A stretch of 64,000 nucleotides of DNA, from positions 62,001-126,000 of the forward strand of contig NZ_JAGIXS010000001.1 in the NCBI RefSeq assembly GCF_030014915.1, in the 5' to 3' direction. This document shows positions 54,682 to 63,918 of this stretch, one piece after another. The translations under genes were made by a program, and so were the position numbers. Source of the DNA: Pelomonas sp. V22. GTDB taxonomy: Bacteria > Pseudomonadota > Gammaproteobacteria > Burkholderiales > Burkholderiaceae_C. A model generated the notes under the pieces. The model did not search any database. It saw nothing but the letters and a program-made list of their open reading frames with translations, and had not been told where the DNA came from. Positions within the stretch are counted from its first letter, which is position 1. Every line of letters begins with the position of its first letter.

Positions 54682-56066
54682 TGGCCCGCCGCAAAGACGG
54701 CGTCAGGCTTGACGCGCTTCAGCTGCGCCACCACATCGTGCTGGATGCGTTCCAGCGCCTCGGGCGTGTGGCCCTCGAAGCGCAGCACCAGCACCGGCGT
54801 GGTGTTGGACGGGCGGATCAGGCCGAAGCCGTCGGCGTACTCGACGCGCAGGCCGTCGATGGTGATCACCTCCAGCGAGCCGGGGAACTCGGCGATCTCC
54901 TTCAGCTGCTTCACGACCTCGTGGTGCTCGCCCTCGGCGCAGGGCACGTTGATCTCGGGCGTGGCGAAGCTGTCGGGCAGCGCGTTCAGCACGGCGCTCG
55001 GGTCCTTGGAGCGCGAGAGGATCTCCAGCATGCGGCCGGCCGTGTACATGGCATCGTCAAAGCCGTACCAGCGCTCGTTGAAGAAGATGTGGCCGCTGAG
55101 CTCGCCGGCCATGGGTGCGCCTGTTTCCTTCAGCTTGGCCTTGGCCAGCGAATGGCCGGTCAGCCACATCAGCGGCTTGCCGCCATGCTTGCGGATCCAG
55201 GGCGCCAGGCGCTGCGTGCACTTGACGTCGAAGATGATCTCGGCGCCCTTGTTGCGCTTCAGGATGTCGGCGGCCAGCAGCATGATCTGGCGGTCCGGCA
55301 TGATCATCTGGCCGTCCTTGGTGACGATGCCGAGGCGGTCGCCGTCGCCATCAAACGCCAGGCCCAGCTCGGCGTCGCAGGCGTGGACGATGCGCTTCAG
55401 ATCCTCGAGGTTCTCGGGGCGCGAGGGATCGGGATGGTGGTTGGGGAAGTCGCCATCAACCTTGCTGAAGATGTCGATCACCTCGCAGCCGAGGGCGCGC
55501 AGGATGGCCGGTGCATTGGCGCCGGGGATGCCGTTACCGGAGTCGACGACGATCTTCATGGGGCGCGAGAGCTTGCAATCCGACACGACGCGATGCTGGT
55601 ACTCCGCGCCGATGTCCATCTTGCCGACGCGGCCCTTGCCGCTGTCGTAGTCCTCGGCCTCGATGCGGCGGCGGATGCCCTGGATCTGCTCGCCATAGAC
55701 GGCCGCGCCGCCCAGCACCATCTTGAAGCCGTTGTAGTCCTTGGGGTTGTGGCTGCCCGTGACCATGATGCCGGAGTTGCAGCCATGCTTGCCGCGCGTG
55801 GCGGCCACGTAGTACAGCATCGGGGTCGTGACCGCGCCGATGTCCACCACGTCGAGGCCGGTCGAGGCCAGGCCGCGGATCAGGGCCGCCGCCAGCGAGG
55901 GGCCCGAGAGCCGGCCATCGCGGCCCACGGCCACGGCCTTCTCGCCGATCAGCTTGGCCTCGGTGCCGAAGGCCCGGCCCAGGTGCTCGGCCATCTCCTC
56001 GGTCAGGCTCTGGCCCACGATGCCACGGATGTCATAGGCCTTGAAGGCGGAGGCTTGAACTTGCAT
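54678..56066 (-). CDS. Phosphomannomutase/phosphoglucomutase (AlgC-like)
   Basis: 462 residues from the ATG at 56066 (MQVQASAFKAYDIRGIVGQ). Catalytic phosphoserine loop GIMVTGSHNPKDYNGFKM; metal-binding FDGDGDRLGIVTKDGQ; sugar-binding GELSGHIFFNERWYGFDDAMY; phosphate-binding RPSNTTPVLVLRFE. It interconverts hexose-6- and hexose-1-phosphates for surface polysaccharides. The name manB, algC or pgm cannot be decided by eye. Confidence 0.93.
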   Translation of the reverse strand: MQVQASAFKAYDIRGIVGQSLTEEMAEHLGRAFGTEAKLIGEKAVAVGRDGRLSGPSLAAALIRGLASTGLDVVDIGAVTTPMLYYVAATRGKHGCNSGIMVTGSHNPKDYNGFKMVLGGAAVYGEQIQGIRRRIEAEDYDSGKGRVGKMDIGAEYQHRVVSDCKLSRPMKIVVDSGNGIPGANAPAILRALGCEVIDIFSKVDGDFPNHHPDPSRPENLEDLKRIVHACDAELGLAFDGDGDRLGIVTKDGQMIMPDRQIMLLAADILKRNKGAEIIFDVKCTQRLAPWIRKHGGKPLMWLTGHSLAKAKLKETGAPMAGELSGHIFFNERWYGFDDAMYTAGRMLEILSRSKDPSAVLNALPDSFATPEINVPCAEGEHHEVVKQLKEIAEFPGSLEVITIDGLRVEYADGFGLIRPSNTTPVLVLRFEGHTPEALERIQHDVVAQLKRVKPDAVFAAGH

Positions 56067-56247
56067 GAAGGTCTCTCTTGTAGGGGTAGACAGCTCTGGA
56101 CTGGCGGCGATTGTAGGCAGGGAGCGGAGGCGGCTTCGTGCCTGCGCCGTAACCGCCCAGCCCACCGCCTCGTCGATTGGCGCTGCGCCGCGACCGCCCG
56201 CGACCGATGCTGCCGCACCGCGCCGCATGGCTCCCTACACTGGCGCG

Positions 56248-57420
56248 ATGACGACTTCCTGGAAGCAGCGGCTGCGCGGTGCACGGCGCGACTATTGGCG
56301 CCTCAACAAGCAGCGCGCCGAGCCGCTGTGGCTGGGCATGCTGCTGCATGCCGGTGTCGGTGCCCTGGTCGGCGATGGGTTCACCCTGCTCGCCGCCCTC
56401 TTCAGTGCCAACCTGTTGAAGCCGGACTTCTGGGTGCCCTACCTCGCCATCTCGGCCCAGCTGGGCGCCCTGATCGGCCTGCTTTGCCACCTCGGATTCA
56501 GGCTGATCGAGCGGCTGCTGCCGGCCGAGCGCCTGGAGGCCTTGAACCGGGGCACCGGGCGCGACAGCCTGCTCGTCTTCATCGCCCTGCCAGCCGTGCA
56601 AAGCGCCCTCGGGTTGGTGATGTACCAGACCTTCGTGCGCTCGCGGCACGAAGGCGTGCTGGTCGCACCGCGCCTGCCCGACAAGGGCAGCTTGATCACC
56701 TTCCTGTTTTGCGGCGCTGTCTTTGCGCTGCTCGCCTTCTGGCGCCTGCGCGCCCAGCTGAAAAGCCAGCTGACCCAGCAGCAGATGACCGAGGCCCAAC
56801 TGCGCCTGCTGCAGGCGCAGATCGAACCGCATTTCCTGTTCAACACGCTCGCCAATGTCCAGGGCCTGATGGACTACGAGCCGGCCCAGGCCCGGCGCAT
56901 GCTGGACGCCTTCACCGACTACCTGCGCGCCAGCCTGCAGCAGATGCGCGCTCAGGACGTCAGCCTCGGCCAGGAGCTGGCCCTGGTGCAGAGCTACCTG
57001 ACCGTCATGCAATGCCGCATGGGCCCGCGCCTGCAGACCCGCATCGAGGTGCCGGCCGAGCTGCACGCCGCACGCATCCCTCCGCTGCTGCTGCAGCCCC
57101 TGGTCGAGAACGCCCTGCACCATGGGCTGGAGCCGCAGGTGCGGGGTGGCACGGTGCTGCTGCGCGCGCGGCCGCAGGGCGCGGGCTTCGTGCTGGAGAT
57201 CGAGGACGACGGCGTGGGCCTCGCGCACAGCCGCCGCCATCCCAGGCGCGGCAACGGCGTGGCGCTGAAGAACATCCGCGACCGGCTGCTGGCAGCCTAC
57301 GGCCCCAAGGCGCAATTGCTGATTGAAGAGGCCGCCAGCGGCCATGGCACCTGCGTGCGCCTGAGTTTTCCGGCCCTTCGCCCGGCGGCCAGCACGGCGA
57401 CGCAAGAATTGACGATCTGA
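56248..57420 (+). CDS. LytS-type sensor histidine kinase (first pair)
   Basis: 390 residues. The start at 56248 gives MTTSWKQRLRGARRDYWRLNKQRAE. Four hydrophobic segments in residues 25-170 form a membrane sensor without a recognisable ligand domain. The kinase (His_kinase family) carries LRLLQAQIEPHFLFNTLANVQGLMD with the phospho-histidine, PPLLLQPLVENALHHGLEP and the ATP lid DDGVGLAHSRRHPRRGNGVALKNIRDRL. It pairs with the LytTR regulator 3 bp downstream. It is 181 bp from the divergent phosphomannomutase gene. Confidence 0.92.
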   Translation: MTTSWKQRLRGARRDYWRLNKQRAEPLWLGMLLHAGVGALVGDGFTLLAALFSANLLKPDFWVPYLAISAQLGALIGLLCHLGFRLIERLLPAERLEALNRGTGRDSLLVFIALPAVQSALGLVMYQTFVRSRHEGVLVAPRLPDKGSLITFLFCGAVFALLAFWRLRAQLKSQLTQQQMTEAQLRLLQAQIEPHFLFNTLANVQGLMDYEPAQARRMLDAFTDYLRASLQQMRAQDVSLGQELALVQSYLTVMQCRMGPRLQTRIEVPAELHAARIPPLLLQPLVENALHHGLEPQVRGGTVLLRARPQGAGFVLEIEDDGVGLAHSRRHPRRGNGVALKNIRDRLLAAYGPKAQLLIEEAASGHGTCVRLSFPALRPAASTATQELTI

Positions 57421-57423
57421 ACC

Positions 57424-58224
57424 ATGAGCCTTCCAACATCACCCGCCGCCCCCAGCGCCGTGCTGGCCGACGACGAACCCCATCTGCTGAGGGTGCTCCA
57501 GGACCGGCTGCGCGAGCTCTGGCCCGAGCTGCGCATCGTCGGCCTGGCCAGCAACGGCGTCGAAGCCGCCGAGCAGATCGCCAGCCTGCAGCCCGACGTC
57601 GCCTTCCTCGACATCCAGATGCCCGGGCTCAGCGGCCTGGAGGTGGCCCAGGGCATCGAGGGCCCGACCCGCGTGGTCTTCGTCACCGCCTACGACCAGC
57701 ATGCGCTGGAGGCCTTCGAGCATGAGGCGTTGGACTTCGTGCTCAAGCCCGTCCGCGCCGAGCGGCTGCAACGCACGGTGGAGCGGCTGCAGCGCCTGCT
57801 GCAACCCGCCGCGCAAGCCGCGTCGGACGACCAATTGGCCCGGGTGCTGCAGCGGCTGATGCAGGCCCAGGCACCGGCGGCGAGCGATCCACCCCCAGGC
57901 CTGTTGCGCCATGTGCGCGCCAGCCAGGGGACGCAGATCCACCTGATCCCGGTGGACGAGGTGCTGTATTTCCAGTCGGACGACAAGTACACGGCGGTCC
58001 GCACGGCGGGCAGCGAGTACCTGATACGCACGCCCATCACCGAGCTGCTGCAGCAGCTGGACGCCGAGCAGTTCTGGCAGGTCCATCGCGCCACGGTGAT
58101 CAATGTCGACTTCGTGCAGACCACGCGGCGAGACGACAACGGCCGCCTGCTCTTGCGCATGAGGGGCCTGGAAAGAGAGCTGGCCGTCAGCCGCGCCTAC
58201 GTCCACCTGTTCAAGGCCATGTGA
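57424..58224 (+). CDS. LytTR response regulator (first pair)
   Basis: 266 residues. Receiver domain 11-125 with acidic pair ADDE, phospho-acceptor Asp63 in VAFLDIQMPGLSG, and Lys in FVLKPVRAERL. The LytTR DNA-binding domain (about 165-266) shows IPVDEVLYFQSDDKYTAVRTAGSEYLIRTPITELL and FWQVHRATVINVDFV. The last eleven residues SRAYVHLFKAM are identical to those of the second regulator at 59483. Confidence 0.94.
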   Translation: MSLPTSPAAPSAVLADDEPHLLRVLQDRLRELWPELRIVGLASNGVEAAEQIASLQPDVAFLDIQMPGLSGLEVAQGIEGPTRVVFVTAYDQHALEAFEHEALDFVLKPVRAERLQRTVERLQRLLQPAAQAASDDQLARVLQRLMQAQAPAASDPPPGLLRHVRASQGTQIHLIPVDEVLYFQSDDKYTAVRTAGSEYLIRTPITELLQQLDAEQFWQVHRATVINVDFVQTTRRDDNGRLLLRMRGLERELAVSRAYVHLFKAM

Positions 58225-58349
58225 TCGGGACGGGCCGGGGCCGCGGCTCGCCGTCCGTCGGCCGCGCTGTCGATTCGTCGCCGGCCCGGCGCGCGCCCTG
58301 GGGCCATCCCTCTAGGCTTCGCCCATCGTCACACCGACACTCACGCGCC

Positions 58350-59486
58350 ATGCCCACCCTGACCTCCCTGCTGCAAGACTTCGGCTATGCCCGCAGCCGC
58401 TACTTCAAGTTGCACAAGCACCGCGACGAGAAGCTGTGGGCCCGCCTGCTGATCAGCAGCGCCTTTGCGCTGTTCTTTCCGAGCTTCTTCATGAGCCTCG
58501 GCGTGGTGTTCGGCCGGGCGCAGCTCAGCCTCGCCTCCGTGCTGGTCACCTTCCTGCTCGGCTTTTTCATTGCCTTCTGCATCCACGGCACCTACCGGGC
58601 CGTCGAGTTGCTGGCCTCTGAGAAGCGATTGGCCCGGCTCAACGCGGGCGGCTGGGGCGGCAGCCTGTTCTTTGCCGGCGTGCCCATGGTGATCATGGCG
58701 CTCAGCTTCTGGGTCTTCACCTGGCTGTTGCGGGTCGTGGCCGACGTCGAGGTCCGGGGATCGCCGTTCGACTCGGTGCGCGCAGCCAGCCAGTTCCTGT
58801 TCATCAGCCTGATGTTCGCCCTGGCCAGCATCTACATGGCCTGGCAGAGCAACAAGCGCAAGGCCCTGCAGCTGCAGGCCACCGAGGCCCAGCTGCTGCG
58901 CCTGCAGGCCCAGATCGAGCCGCACTTCCTTTTCAACAGTCTGGCAGCCGTGCAAAGCCTGATCGACCCGGCGCCCGAGCGTGCGAAGCAGATGCTGGAA
59001 TGCTTCACCGACTACCTGCGCGCCAGCCTCGGCACGCTGCGGCTGGAGACCTGCCTGCTTGAGCAGGAGCTGCAGGCCGTGCAAAGCTATCTCATGCTCA
59101 TGCAGATCCGCATGGGCGAGGAAAGGCTGCAGTTCAGCATCGAGGTGCCGCCCGCGCTCGCCAAGCTGAAGCTGCCGCCGCTGCTGCTGCAGCCGCTGGT
59201 GGAGAACGCCGTGATGCACGGCCTCGAAGCCAAGGCCGAGGGCGGCCACGTGCGCATCGAGGCCACGCTGTTGGACGGGTGCCTGCGGCTGCGCGTGGAG
59301 GATGACGGCCTCGGCCTCGCCGCCGCCCAGCGCCGCGCCAGACCCGGACATGGCCTCGCCCTGAAGAACATCCGTGAAAGACTGGTCGCCCGCCATGGCG
59401 AGGAGGCCAGCCTCAGCGTCACCCCGAGCGAGCAAGGCTGTGTGGCCGAGCTCATCCTGCCCCTGGACGACAAGAAGACCCCATGA
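58350..59486 (+). CDS. LytS-type sensor histidine kinase (second pair)
   Basis: 378 residues from the ATG at 58350. Membrane segments cover about 30-175 (ISSAFALFFPSFFMSLGVVFG, LASVLVTFLLGFFIAFCIHG, PMVIMALSFWVFTWLLRVV, FLFISLMFALASIYMA). The kinase has LLRLQAQIEPHFLFNSLAAVQSLIDPAPERAK, PPLLLQPLVENAVMHGLEAK and DDGLGLAAAQRRARPGHGLALKNIRERL. It is clearly paralogous to the kinase at 56248 in the catalytic half but less so in the sensor. A 125-bp gap separates it from the first pair. Confidence 0.92.
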   Translation: MPTLTSLLQDFGYARSRYFKLHKHRDEKLWARLLISSAFALFFPSFFMSLGVVFGRAQLSLASVLVTFLLGFFIAFCIHGTYRAVELLASEKRLARLNAGGWGGSLFFAGVPMVIMALSFWVFTWLLRVVADVEVRGSPFDSVRAASQFLFISLMFALASIYMAWQSNKRKALQLQATEAQLLRLQAQIEPHFLFNSLAAVQSLIDPAPERAKQMLECFTDYLRASLGTLRLETCLLEQELQAVQSYLMLMQIRMGEERLQFSIEVPPALAKLKLPPLLLQPLVENAVMHGLEAKAEGGHVRIEATLLDGCLRLRVEDDGLGLAAAQRRARPGHGLALKNIRERLVARHGEEASLSVTPSEQGCVAELILPLDDKKTP

Positions 59487-60250
59487 CCCGCGCCCTGATC
59501 GCCGACGACGAAGTCCACCTGGCCGAGTACCTGCGCCAGCAATTGAAAACCCTGTGGCCCGAGCTGGAGGTCGTGGCCCTGGCCCGCAACGGCACCGAGG
59601 CCGCCGCCCGCATCGCCGAGCTGTCGCCGGACATTGCCTTCCTCGACATCCAGATGCCCGGACTCACCGGCCTCGAGGTGGCCGAGAGCATCGAGGGCCC
59701 GACCCGCGTGGTCTTCGTGACCGCCTTCGACGAATACGCCGTCGAGGCCTTCGAACATGCAGCGCTGGACTATGTGCTCAAGCCGATCAAGACCGATCGC
59801 CTCGCCAAGACCGTCGAGCGCGTGCGCGCCGCGCTGGCAGCCCCTGAGTCGGAGCCCGACGCCGGCCTGGCCGAGGCTTTGCGCAAGCTCAGCCCGGTGC
59901 CAGCCACACCGGTCCCCAGCGCCAGCCGCCTGCGCTACGTGCGTGCCAGCCAAGGCGAGCTGATGCACCAGGTCGATGTGCGCGAGGTGCGCTTCTTCCA
60001 TGCCGACGACAAGTACACCTGCGTGCAGACGGCCGACGCCGAGTACCTGATACGCATGCCCATCGCCGAGCTGGTGGCGCAGCTGGACCCCGATGAGTTC
60101 TGGCAGATCCACCGCTCGACCGTCATCAACCTGGCGCACCTGGCCGGCACGCGGCGCGACGAGACGAGCCGGCTGTTCGTTCGGATCAAGGGCTTGGAGC
60201 GTGAACTGCCGGTGAGCCGGGCCTACGTCCATCTGTTCAAGGCCATGTAG
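59483..60250 (+). CDS. LytTR response regulator (second pair)
   Basis: 255 residues, overlapping its kinase by 4 bp. Receiver with ADDE, Asp55 in IAFLDIQMPGLTG and YVLKPIKTDRL. LytTR domain with VDVREVRFFHADDKYTCVQTADAEYLIRMPIAELV and FWQIHRSTVINLAHL. Very similar to the regulator at 57424 throughout, including the shared block IEGPTRVVFVTA. The two may recognise related promoters or form heterodimers. Confidence 0.94.
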   Translation: MTRALIADDEVHLAEYLRQQLKTLWPELEVVALARNGTEAAARIAELSPDIAFLDIQMPGLTGLEVAESIEGPTRVVFVTAFDEYAVEAFEHAALDYVLKPIKTDRLAKTVERVRAALAAPESEPDAGLAEALRKLSPVPATPVPSASRLRYVRASQGELMHQVDVREVRFFHADDKYTCVQTADAEYLIRMPIAELVAQLDPDEFWQIHRSTVINLAHLAGTRRDETSRLFVRIKGLERELPVSRAYVHLFKAM

Positions 60251-60276
60251 ACGGGCGCCGCTGCTAGAGTGGGCCC

Positions 60277-61044
60277 ATGCGGCGCTCGCTCATCATTGCC
60301 TCCACCCTGGCTGTACTGGGCAGCGGCACGGCGCTGGCACAAGTGCAGGAGCGCCTGCACTGGCTGGGCGGCGACCTGCCGCCCTTCGTCTGGCAGAGCG
60401 CCCAGGGGCCCCAGGGCTATGCCTACGAGCTGCTGGTGCTGATGGCACGCAAGCTCGGCCGACAGCCCGAGGTCGCCTTCTACCCCTGGGCCCGCTCGGT
60501 CAAGCTGACCCAGGAGGGCGAGGCCTATGGCGTGTTCCCGCTGGCCCGCACGCCCGACCGCGAGGCCCAGTTCCGCTGGCTGATACCGCTGGCCCATGTG
60601 CACTACAGCTTCTTCGCCCTGAACACGGCGCCCCATCCCCTCGGCCTGGAGCAGTTGCGAGCGCAGAAGGTCGTCGTGCTGCGCGGCTCGCCCATCATCA
60701 AGAACCTGCAGGCCCAGGGCTTCGCCGACATTGCCGAGGCCAAGGACTACCGCGACATGCTGCGCATGGTGTCGCGTGGCGTGGCCGTGGCCGCCTATGC
60801 CGGCGCGCCCATGCTGCAGGCGGCGATGCAGGCGTTCGGCTTCAAGGCGAGCGACTACCGCATGGTCGCCACGCTCGGCGATGCCGACCTTTACATGGGC
60901 ACTTCGCTGCGCCTCGCCCCTGCCGAAGCGCAGCAATGGCTCGATGCCTATCGAGCCCTCGAGCAGGACGGCAGCGTGGGCCGCCTGCAGAAGAAATACC
61001 AGCTGCTGAAGGCCGGCGGGCACATGTCCGGAAACGGCCAGTAA
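60277..61044 (+). CDS. Periplasmic amino-acid-type binding protein (SBP_bac_3)
   Basis: 255 residues with a signal peptide (RRSLIIASTLAVLGSGTALAQ). The rest has the two-lobed family-3 fold: DLPPFVWQSAQGPQGYAYELLVLMARKLGRQ, YPWARSVKLTQEGEAYGVFPLARTPDRE, LRAQKVVVLRGSPI, and a C-terminal helix LEQDGSVGRLQKKYQLLKAG. PWAR is common in a subgroup lacking a linked permease. It lies 26 bp after the second LytTR regulator and may be regulated by it or feed its signal. Confidence 0.8.
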   Translation: MRRSLIIASTLAVLGSGTALAQVQERLHWLGGDLPPFVWQSAQGPQGYAYELLVLMARKLGRQPEVAFYPWARSVKLTQEGEAYGVFPLARTPDREAQFRWLIPLAHVHYSFFALNTAPHPLGLEQLRAQKVVVLRGSPIIKNLQAQGFADIAEAKDYRDMLRMVSRGVAVAAYAGAPMLQAAMQAFGFKASDYRMVATLGDADLYMGTSLRLAPAEAQQWLDAYRALEQDGSVGRLQKKYQLLKAGGHMSGNGQ

Positions 61045-61072
61045 TTCAGGGGCAGCGGCCTAAGATGGCTGC

Positions 61073-62518
61073 ATGTCCACGCTAGACGCCCTGCACTGCT
61101 ACCCCGCCCTCCTGGCCCGCGACGCGCGCTTCGACGGCCGCTTCTTCGTCGGCGTCACCTCCACCGGCATCTACTGCCGCCCCGTCTGCCGGGTGCGCAC
61201 CCCCAAGGCCGCCAACTGCCGTTTCTTCGCCAGCGCCGCCCAGGCCGAGGCCCAGCGTTTCCGGCCCTGCCTGAAGTGCCGGCCCGAGCTGGCGCCCGGC
61301 CAGGCCTGGAGCATGATGGACGCTTCGCGGACGCTGGCACGCCAGGCCGCCGAACTGATGGATGCCGGCGAGGCCGAGACCGTCGAGGCCCTGGCCCAGC
61401 GCCTCGGCATCACCGACCGCCACCTGCGCCGCATCTTTGCCGCCGAGCATGGCGTGAGCCCCTTGCAATACCTGCAGACGCGCCGCCTGCTGCTCGCCAA
61501 ACAATTGCTGGCTGATACCGGCCTGCCCATCACCGAAGTGGCAGCCACGGCCGGCTTTGGCAGCCTGCGGCGCTTCAATGCCGCCTTCCTGGAACACTAC
61601 CGGATGCAGCCCTCGATGCTGCGGCGCGGCTCGGTGGTGTCAGCCTGCGGTGAGCCGGCGCTGCGCCTGGCCTACCGGCCGCCCTATGCCGCCGAGGCGC
61701 TCTTGCAGTTCATTGCAGCGCGCGCCCTGCCGGGTATCGAGACCGTGGATTTCGAAGCGCGCACCGTCAGCCGCTCGCTGAGGCTGCGCCACGGCGGCCG
61801 CGAGCTGGCCGGCCGCATCGTCGTGCGCTTCGATGCCCATCAGCCGGTCGTGATGCTCTCACCCTGCAGCTCGGTTTGGGCCGGCGCGGCCGCCCTGATA
61901 CCGCTGGTGAGGCGCTGGCTGGACCTCGATGCCGAGCCTGAGGCCATTGCCGAGCGCCTGGGCTCGCTCGCGGCCGCCACGCCGGGTCTGCGCCTGCCCG
62001 GCAGCACCGACCGCTTCGAACTGGCCGTCCGCGCCGTGCTGGGCCAGCAGATCACGGTGGCGGCGGCCCGCACGATTGGTGGCCGTTTCGTCGAGCGATT
62101 CGGCGAGCCTCTCGATCCCGAACAAGCCGCCCCCGGCGTCGATCGCCTGTTCCCCCGCCCCGAGCACATCGCCGAAGCCACGGTGGAGTCCATCGCCGAG
62201 CTCGGCATCATCCGCCGTCGCGCCGAATCGCTGATTGCCATTGCCAAGGCCTGGCCGCAGCTCGCCTTTGCCCGTGGCGATGGTGGCGTGGCCGAAGCCC
62301 TGGCCGGCCTCGAAGCCCTGCCCGGCATCGGCCCCTGGACCGCCCACTACATGCTGATGCGCGGCTGGAGCTGGCCGGATGCCTTTCCGCCGGGCGACGT
62401 GGTGCTGAAGAAAATGCTCGCCTTGCGCGAGCCCGGGCCCGACACCGCCGACTGGCAGCCCTACCGCAGCTATGCCGTGCTGCAGCTGTGGCGCGAAGCA
62501 GCCACCGCACCGAAGTGA
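61073..62518 (+). CDS. Ada N-terminal/AraC/AlkA fusion, 3-methyladenine DNA glycosylase
   Basis: 481 residues in three parts. An Ada zinc domain (1-75) has cysteines C35, C39, C66 and C69 in YCRPVCR and PCLKC that take methyl groups from phosphotriesters. An AraC helix-turn-helix (about 95-185: AQRLGITDRHLRRIFAAEHGVSPLQYLQTRRLLLAKQLL) follows. The AlkA glycosylase (about 195-481) has the HhH motif ALPGIGPWTAHYMLMRGW and catalytic Asp in FPPGDVVLKKML. The Ada C-terminal methyltransferase is absent and is supplied by the next gene. It is both a repair enzyme and a likely alkylation-response activator. Confidence 0.92.
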   Translation: MSTLDALHCYPALLARDARFDGRFFVGVTSTGIYCRPVCRVRTPKAANCRFFASAAQAEAQRFRPCLKCRPELAPGQAWSMMDASRTLARQAAELMDAGEAETVEALAQRLGITDRHLRRIFAAEHGVSPLQYLQTRRLLLAKQLLADTGLPITEVAATAGFGSLRRFNAAFLEHYRMQPSMLRRGSVVSACGEPALRLAYRPPYAAEALLQFIAARALPGIETVDFEARTVSRSLRLRHGGRELAGRIVVRFDAHQPVVMLSPCSSVWAGAAALIPLVRRWLDLDAEPEAIAERLGSLAAATPGLRLPGSTDRFELAVRAVLGQQITVAAARTIGGRFVERFGEPLDPEQAAPGVDRLFPRPEHIAEATVESIAELGIIRRRAESLIAIAKAWPQLAFARGDGGVAEALAGLEALPGIGPWTAHYMLMRGWSWPDAFPPGDVVLKKMLALREPGPDTADWQPYRSYAVLQLWREAATAPK

Positions 62519-62548
62519 CCTCATTGAATGATTGAAGGACGACAAGCC

Positions 62549-63028
62549 ATGCTTGCACAACAACGGATAGCCACGCCGCTGGGCCCCTTGACCGCCCTGC
62601 GCGACGACGAAGGCCTCGTGGGCCTGTGGTTCGACGGCCAGAAACACCATCCCGGGCTGCTGGATGCACCCGAGGCTGCGGCCGACCCGCTGTTCGAGCA
62701 AGTCGAGGCGGGCCTCGCCGCCTACTTCAAGGGCCAGGCCTTGCCGCAAGACCTGCCCCTGCATCCGCAGGGCACGCCTTTCCAGCGCGCTGTCTGGCTG
62801 GCGTTGCTGCAGATTCCGGCCGGCGAGAGCCGCAGCTACGGCGAGCTGGCCGCACAGCTGGGCAAGCCTGGCAGCGCGCGCGCTGTCGGCGCGGCCGTGG
62901 GGCGCAACCCGGTGTCCATCCTGATCCCCTGCCATCGCGTGCTGGGCGCCGATGGTTCGCTGACCGGCTATGCCGGCGGCCTGCATCGCAAGACGGCACT
63001 GCTGAAGCTGGAAGGACTGCTGCAGTGA
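62549..63028 (+). CDS. ogt: Methylated-DNA-protein-cysteine methyltransferase
   Basis: 159 residues from the ATG at 62549, which has GAAGGA 10 bases upstream; an ATG at 62528 lacks such a site. Direct suicide repair of O6-methylguanine. Motifs: GTPFQRAVWLALLQIPAGESRSYGELA, the recognition helix GSARAVGAAVGRNPVSILIPCHRVLG with acceptor Cys128, and GGLHRKTALLKLEG. Together with the Ada-AlkA fusion it forms an alkylation-repair operon. It overlaps the EamA gene by 4 bp. Confidence 0.95.
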   Translation: MLAQQRIATPLGPLTALRDDEGLVGLWFDGQKHHPGLLDAPEAAADPLFEQVEAGLAAYFKGQALPQDLPLHPQGTPFQRAVWLALLQIPAGESRSYGELAAQLGKPGSARAVGAAVGRNPVSILIPCHRVLGADGSLTGYAGGLHRKTALLKLEGLLQ

Positions 63029-63918
63029 AACTTGCCGACCTGAGCGAACTGGTCCTGCTCGCCGCCGTCTGGGGCGCGAGCTTCTTGTTCCTGCGCTGGG
63101 GCGCACCGGCTTTCGGGCCCATGACGCTGGCCGGCCTGCGGGTGCTCGGCGCGGCCCTGTTCCTGCTGCCCATCCTCGCCCATCGCCAGGGCCTCGCGGA
63201 GCTGCGCCAGGTCTGGCGCCCGATGCTGGGCCTCGGCCTCCTGACCAGCGCCATCCCCTTCGTGCTCTTTTCCTACGCGGCACTGTCAATCACGGCCGGC
63301 CTGTCCAGCATTCTCAATGCGACCACGCCGCTGTGGGGCGCCCTGGTGGCCTTCCTGTGGCTGAGCCAGCGGCTCGATGCGATGCGCGTGCTGGGCCTGA
63401 TCGTGGGCTTCGGCGGCGTGGTGTTCCTGGCCTGGGACCAGGCCTCGTTCAAGCCGGGCGGCAGCGGCTGGGCCATCCTGGCCTGCTTGGCAGCGACGCT
63501 GAGCTACGGCCTCTCAGCCAGCTTCACCAAGCGCTACATGGGCGGCGTGTCGGCCATGACGCAGGCCGCCGGCAGCCAACTGGCCGCCGCCGTGTGGCTG
63601 CTGCCTTTCGCGCTGTGGTTCTGGCCGGCGGCGACGCCCGAGCCGCGCGCCTGGGTCAGCGTGGTGGGCCTTGCCCTGCTGTGCTCGGGCCTGGCCTACA
63701 TCCTCTATTTCCGCCTGCTGCAGCGCGTGGGGCCGACCAATGCGCTGGCCGTGACCTTCCTGATCCCGGTGTTCGCGCTCTTGTGGGGCGGGCTTTTCCT
63801 CGGCGAGTCCTTGAGCCTGCACATGCTGGCCGGCTGCGCCATCGTGCTGCTGGGCACGGCGCTGGCGGTGGGCCTGATCAAGCGAGCAGTCCGGAGCGCC
63901 GCAGCACCGGCGCGATGA
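63025..63918 (+). CDS. EamA/DMT-superfamily transporter
   Basis: 297 residues, ten predicted transmembrane helices in two repeats. The GTG start at 63025 overlaps the ogt stop. VLLAAVWGASFLFLRWGAP begins the first EamA repeat, and ILACLAATLSYGLSASFTKRYMGG the second; LLCSGLAYILYFRLLQRVGPTNALAVTFLIPVFALLWGGLFLGE is highly typical. Likely exports a metabolite; the substrate is unknown. Confidence 0.88.
   Translation: MKLADLSELVLLAAVWGASFLFLRWGAPAFGPMTLAGLRVLGAALFLLPILAHRQGLAELRQVWRPMLGLGLLTSAIPFVLFSYAALSITAGLSSILNATTPLWGALVAFLWLSQRLDAMRVLGLIVGFGGVVFLAWDQASFKPGGSGWAILACLAATLSYGLSASFTKRYMGGVSAMTQAAGSQLAAAVWLLPFALWFWPAATPEPRAWVSVVGLALLCSGLAYILYFRLLQRVGPTNALAVTFLIPVFALLWGGLFLGESLSLHMLAGCAIVLLGTALAVGLIKRAVRSAAAPAR

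Noticed and set aside
54681-57326. An 881-codon plus-strand frame over the phosphomannomutase and the first kinase
   Set aside because: It spans a divergent promoter region and two real genes in other frames; composition is that of a shadow frame.
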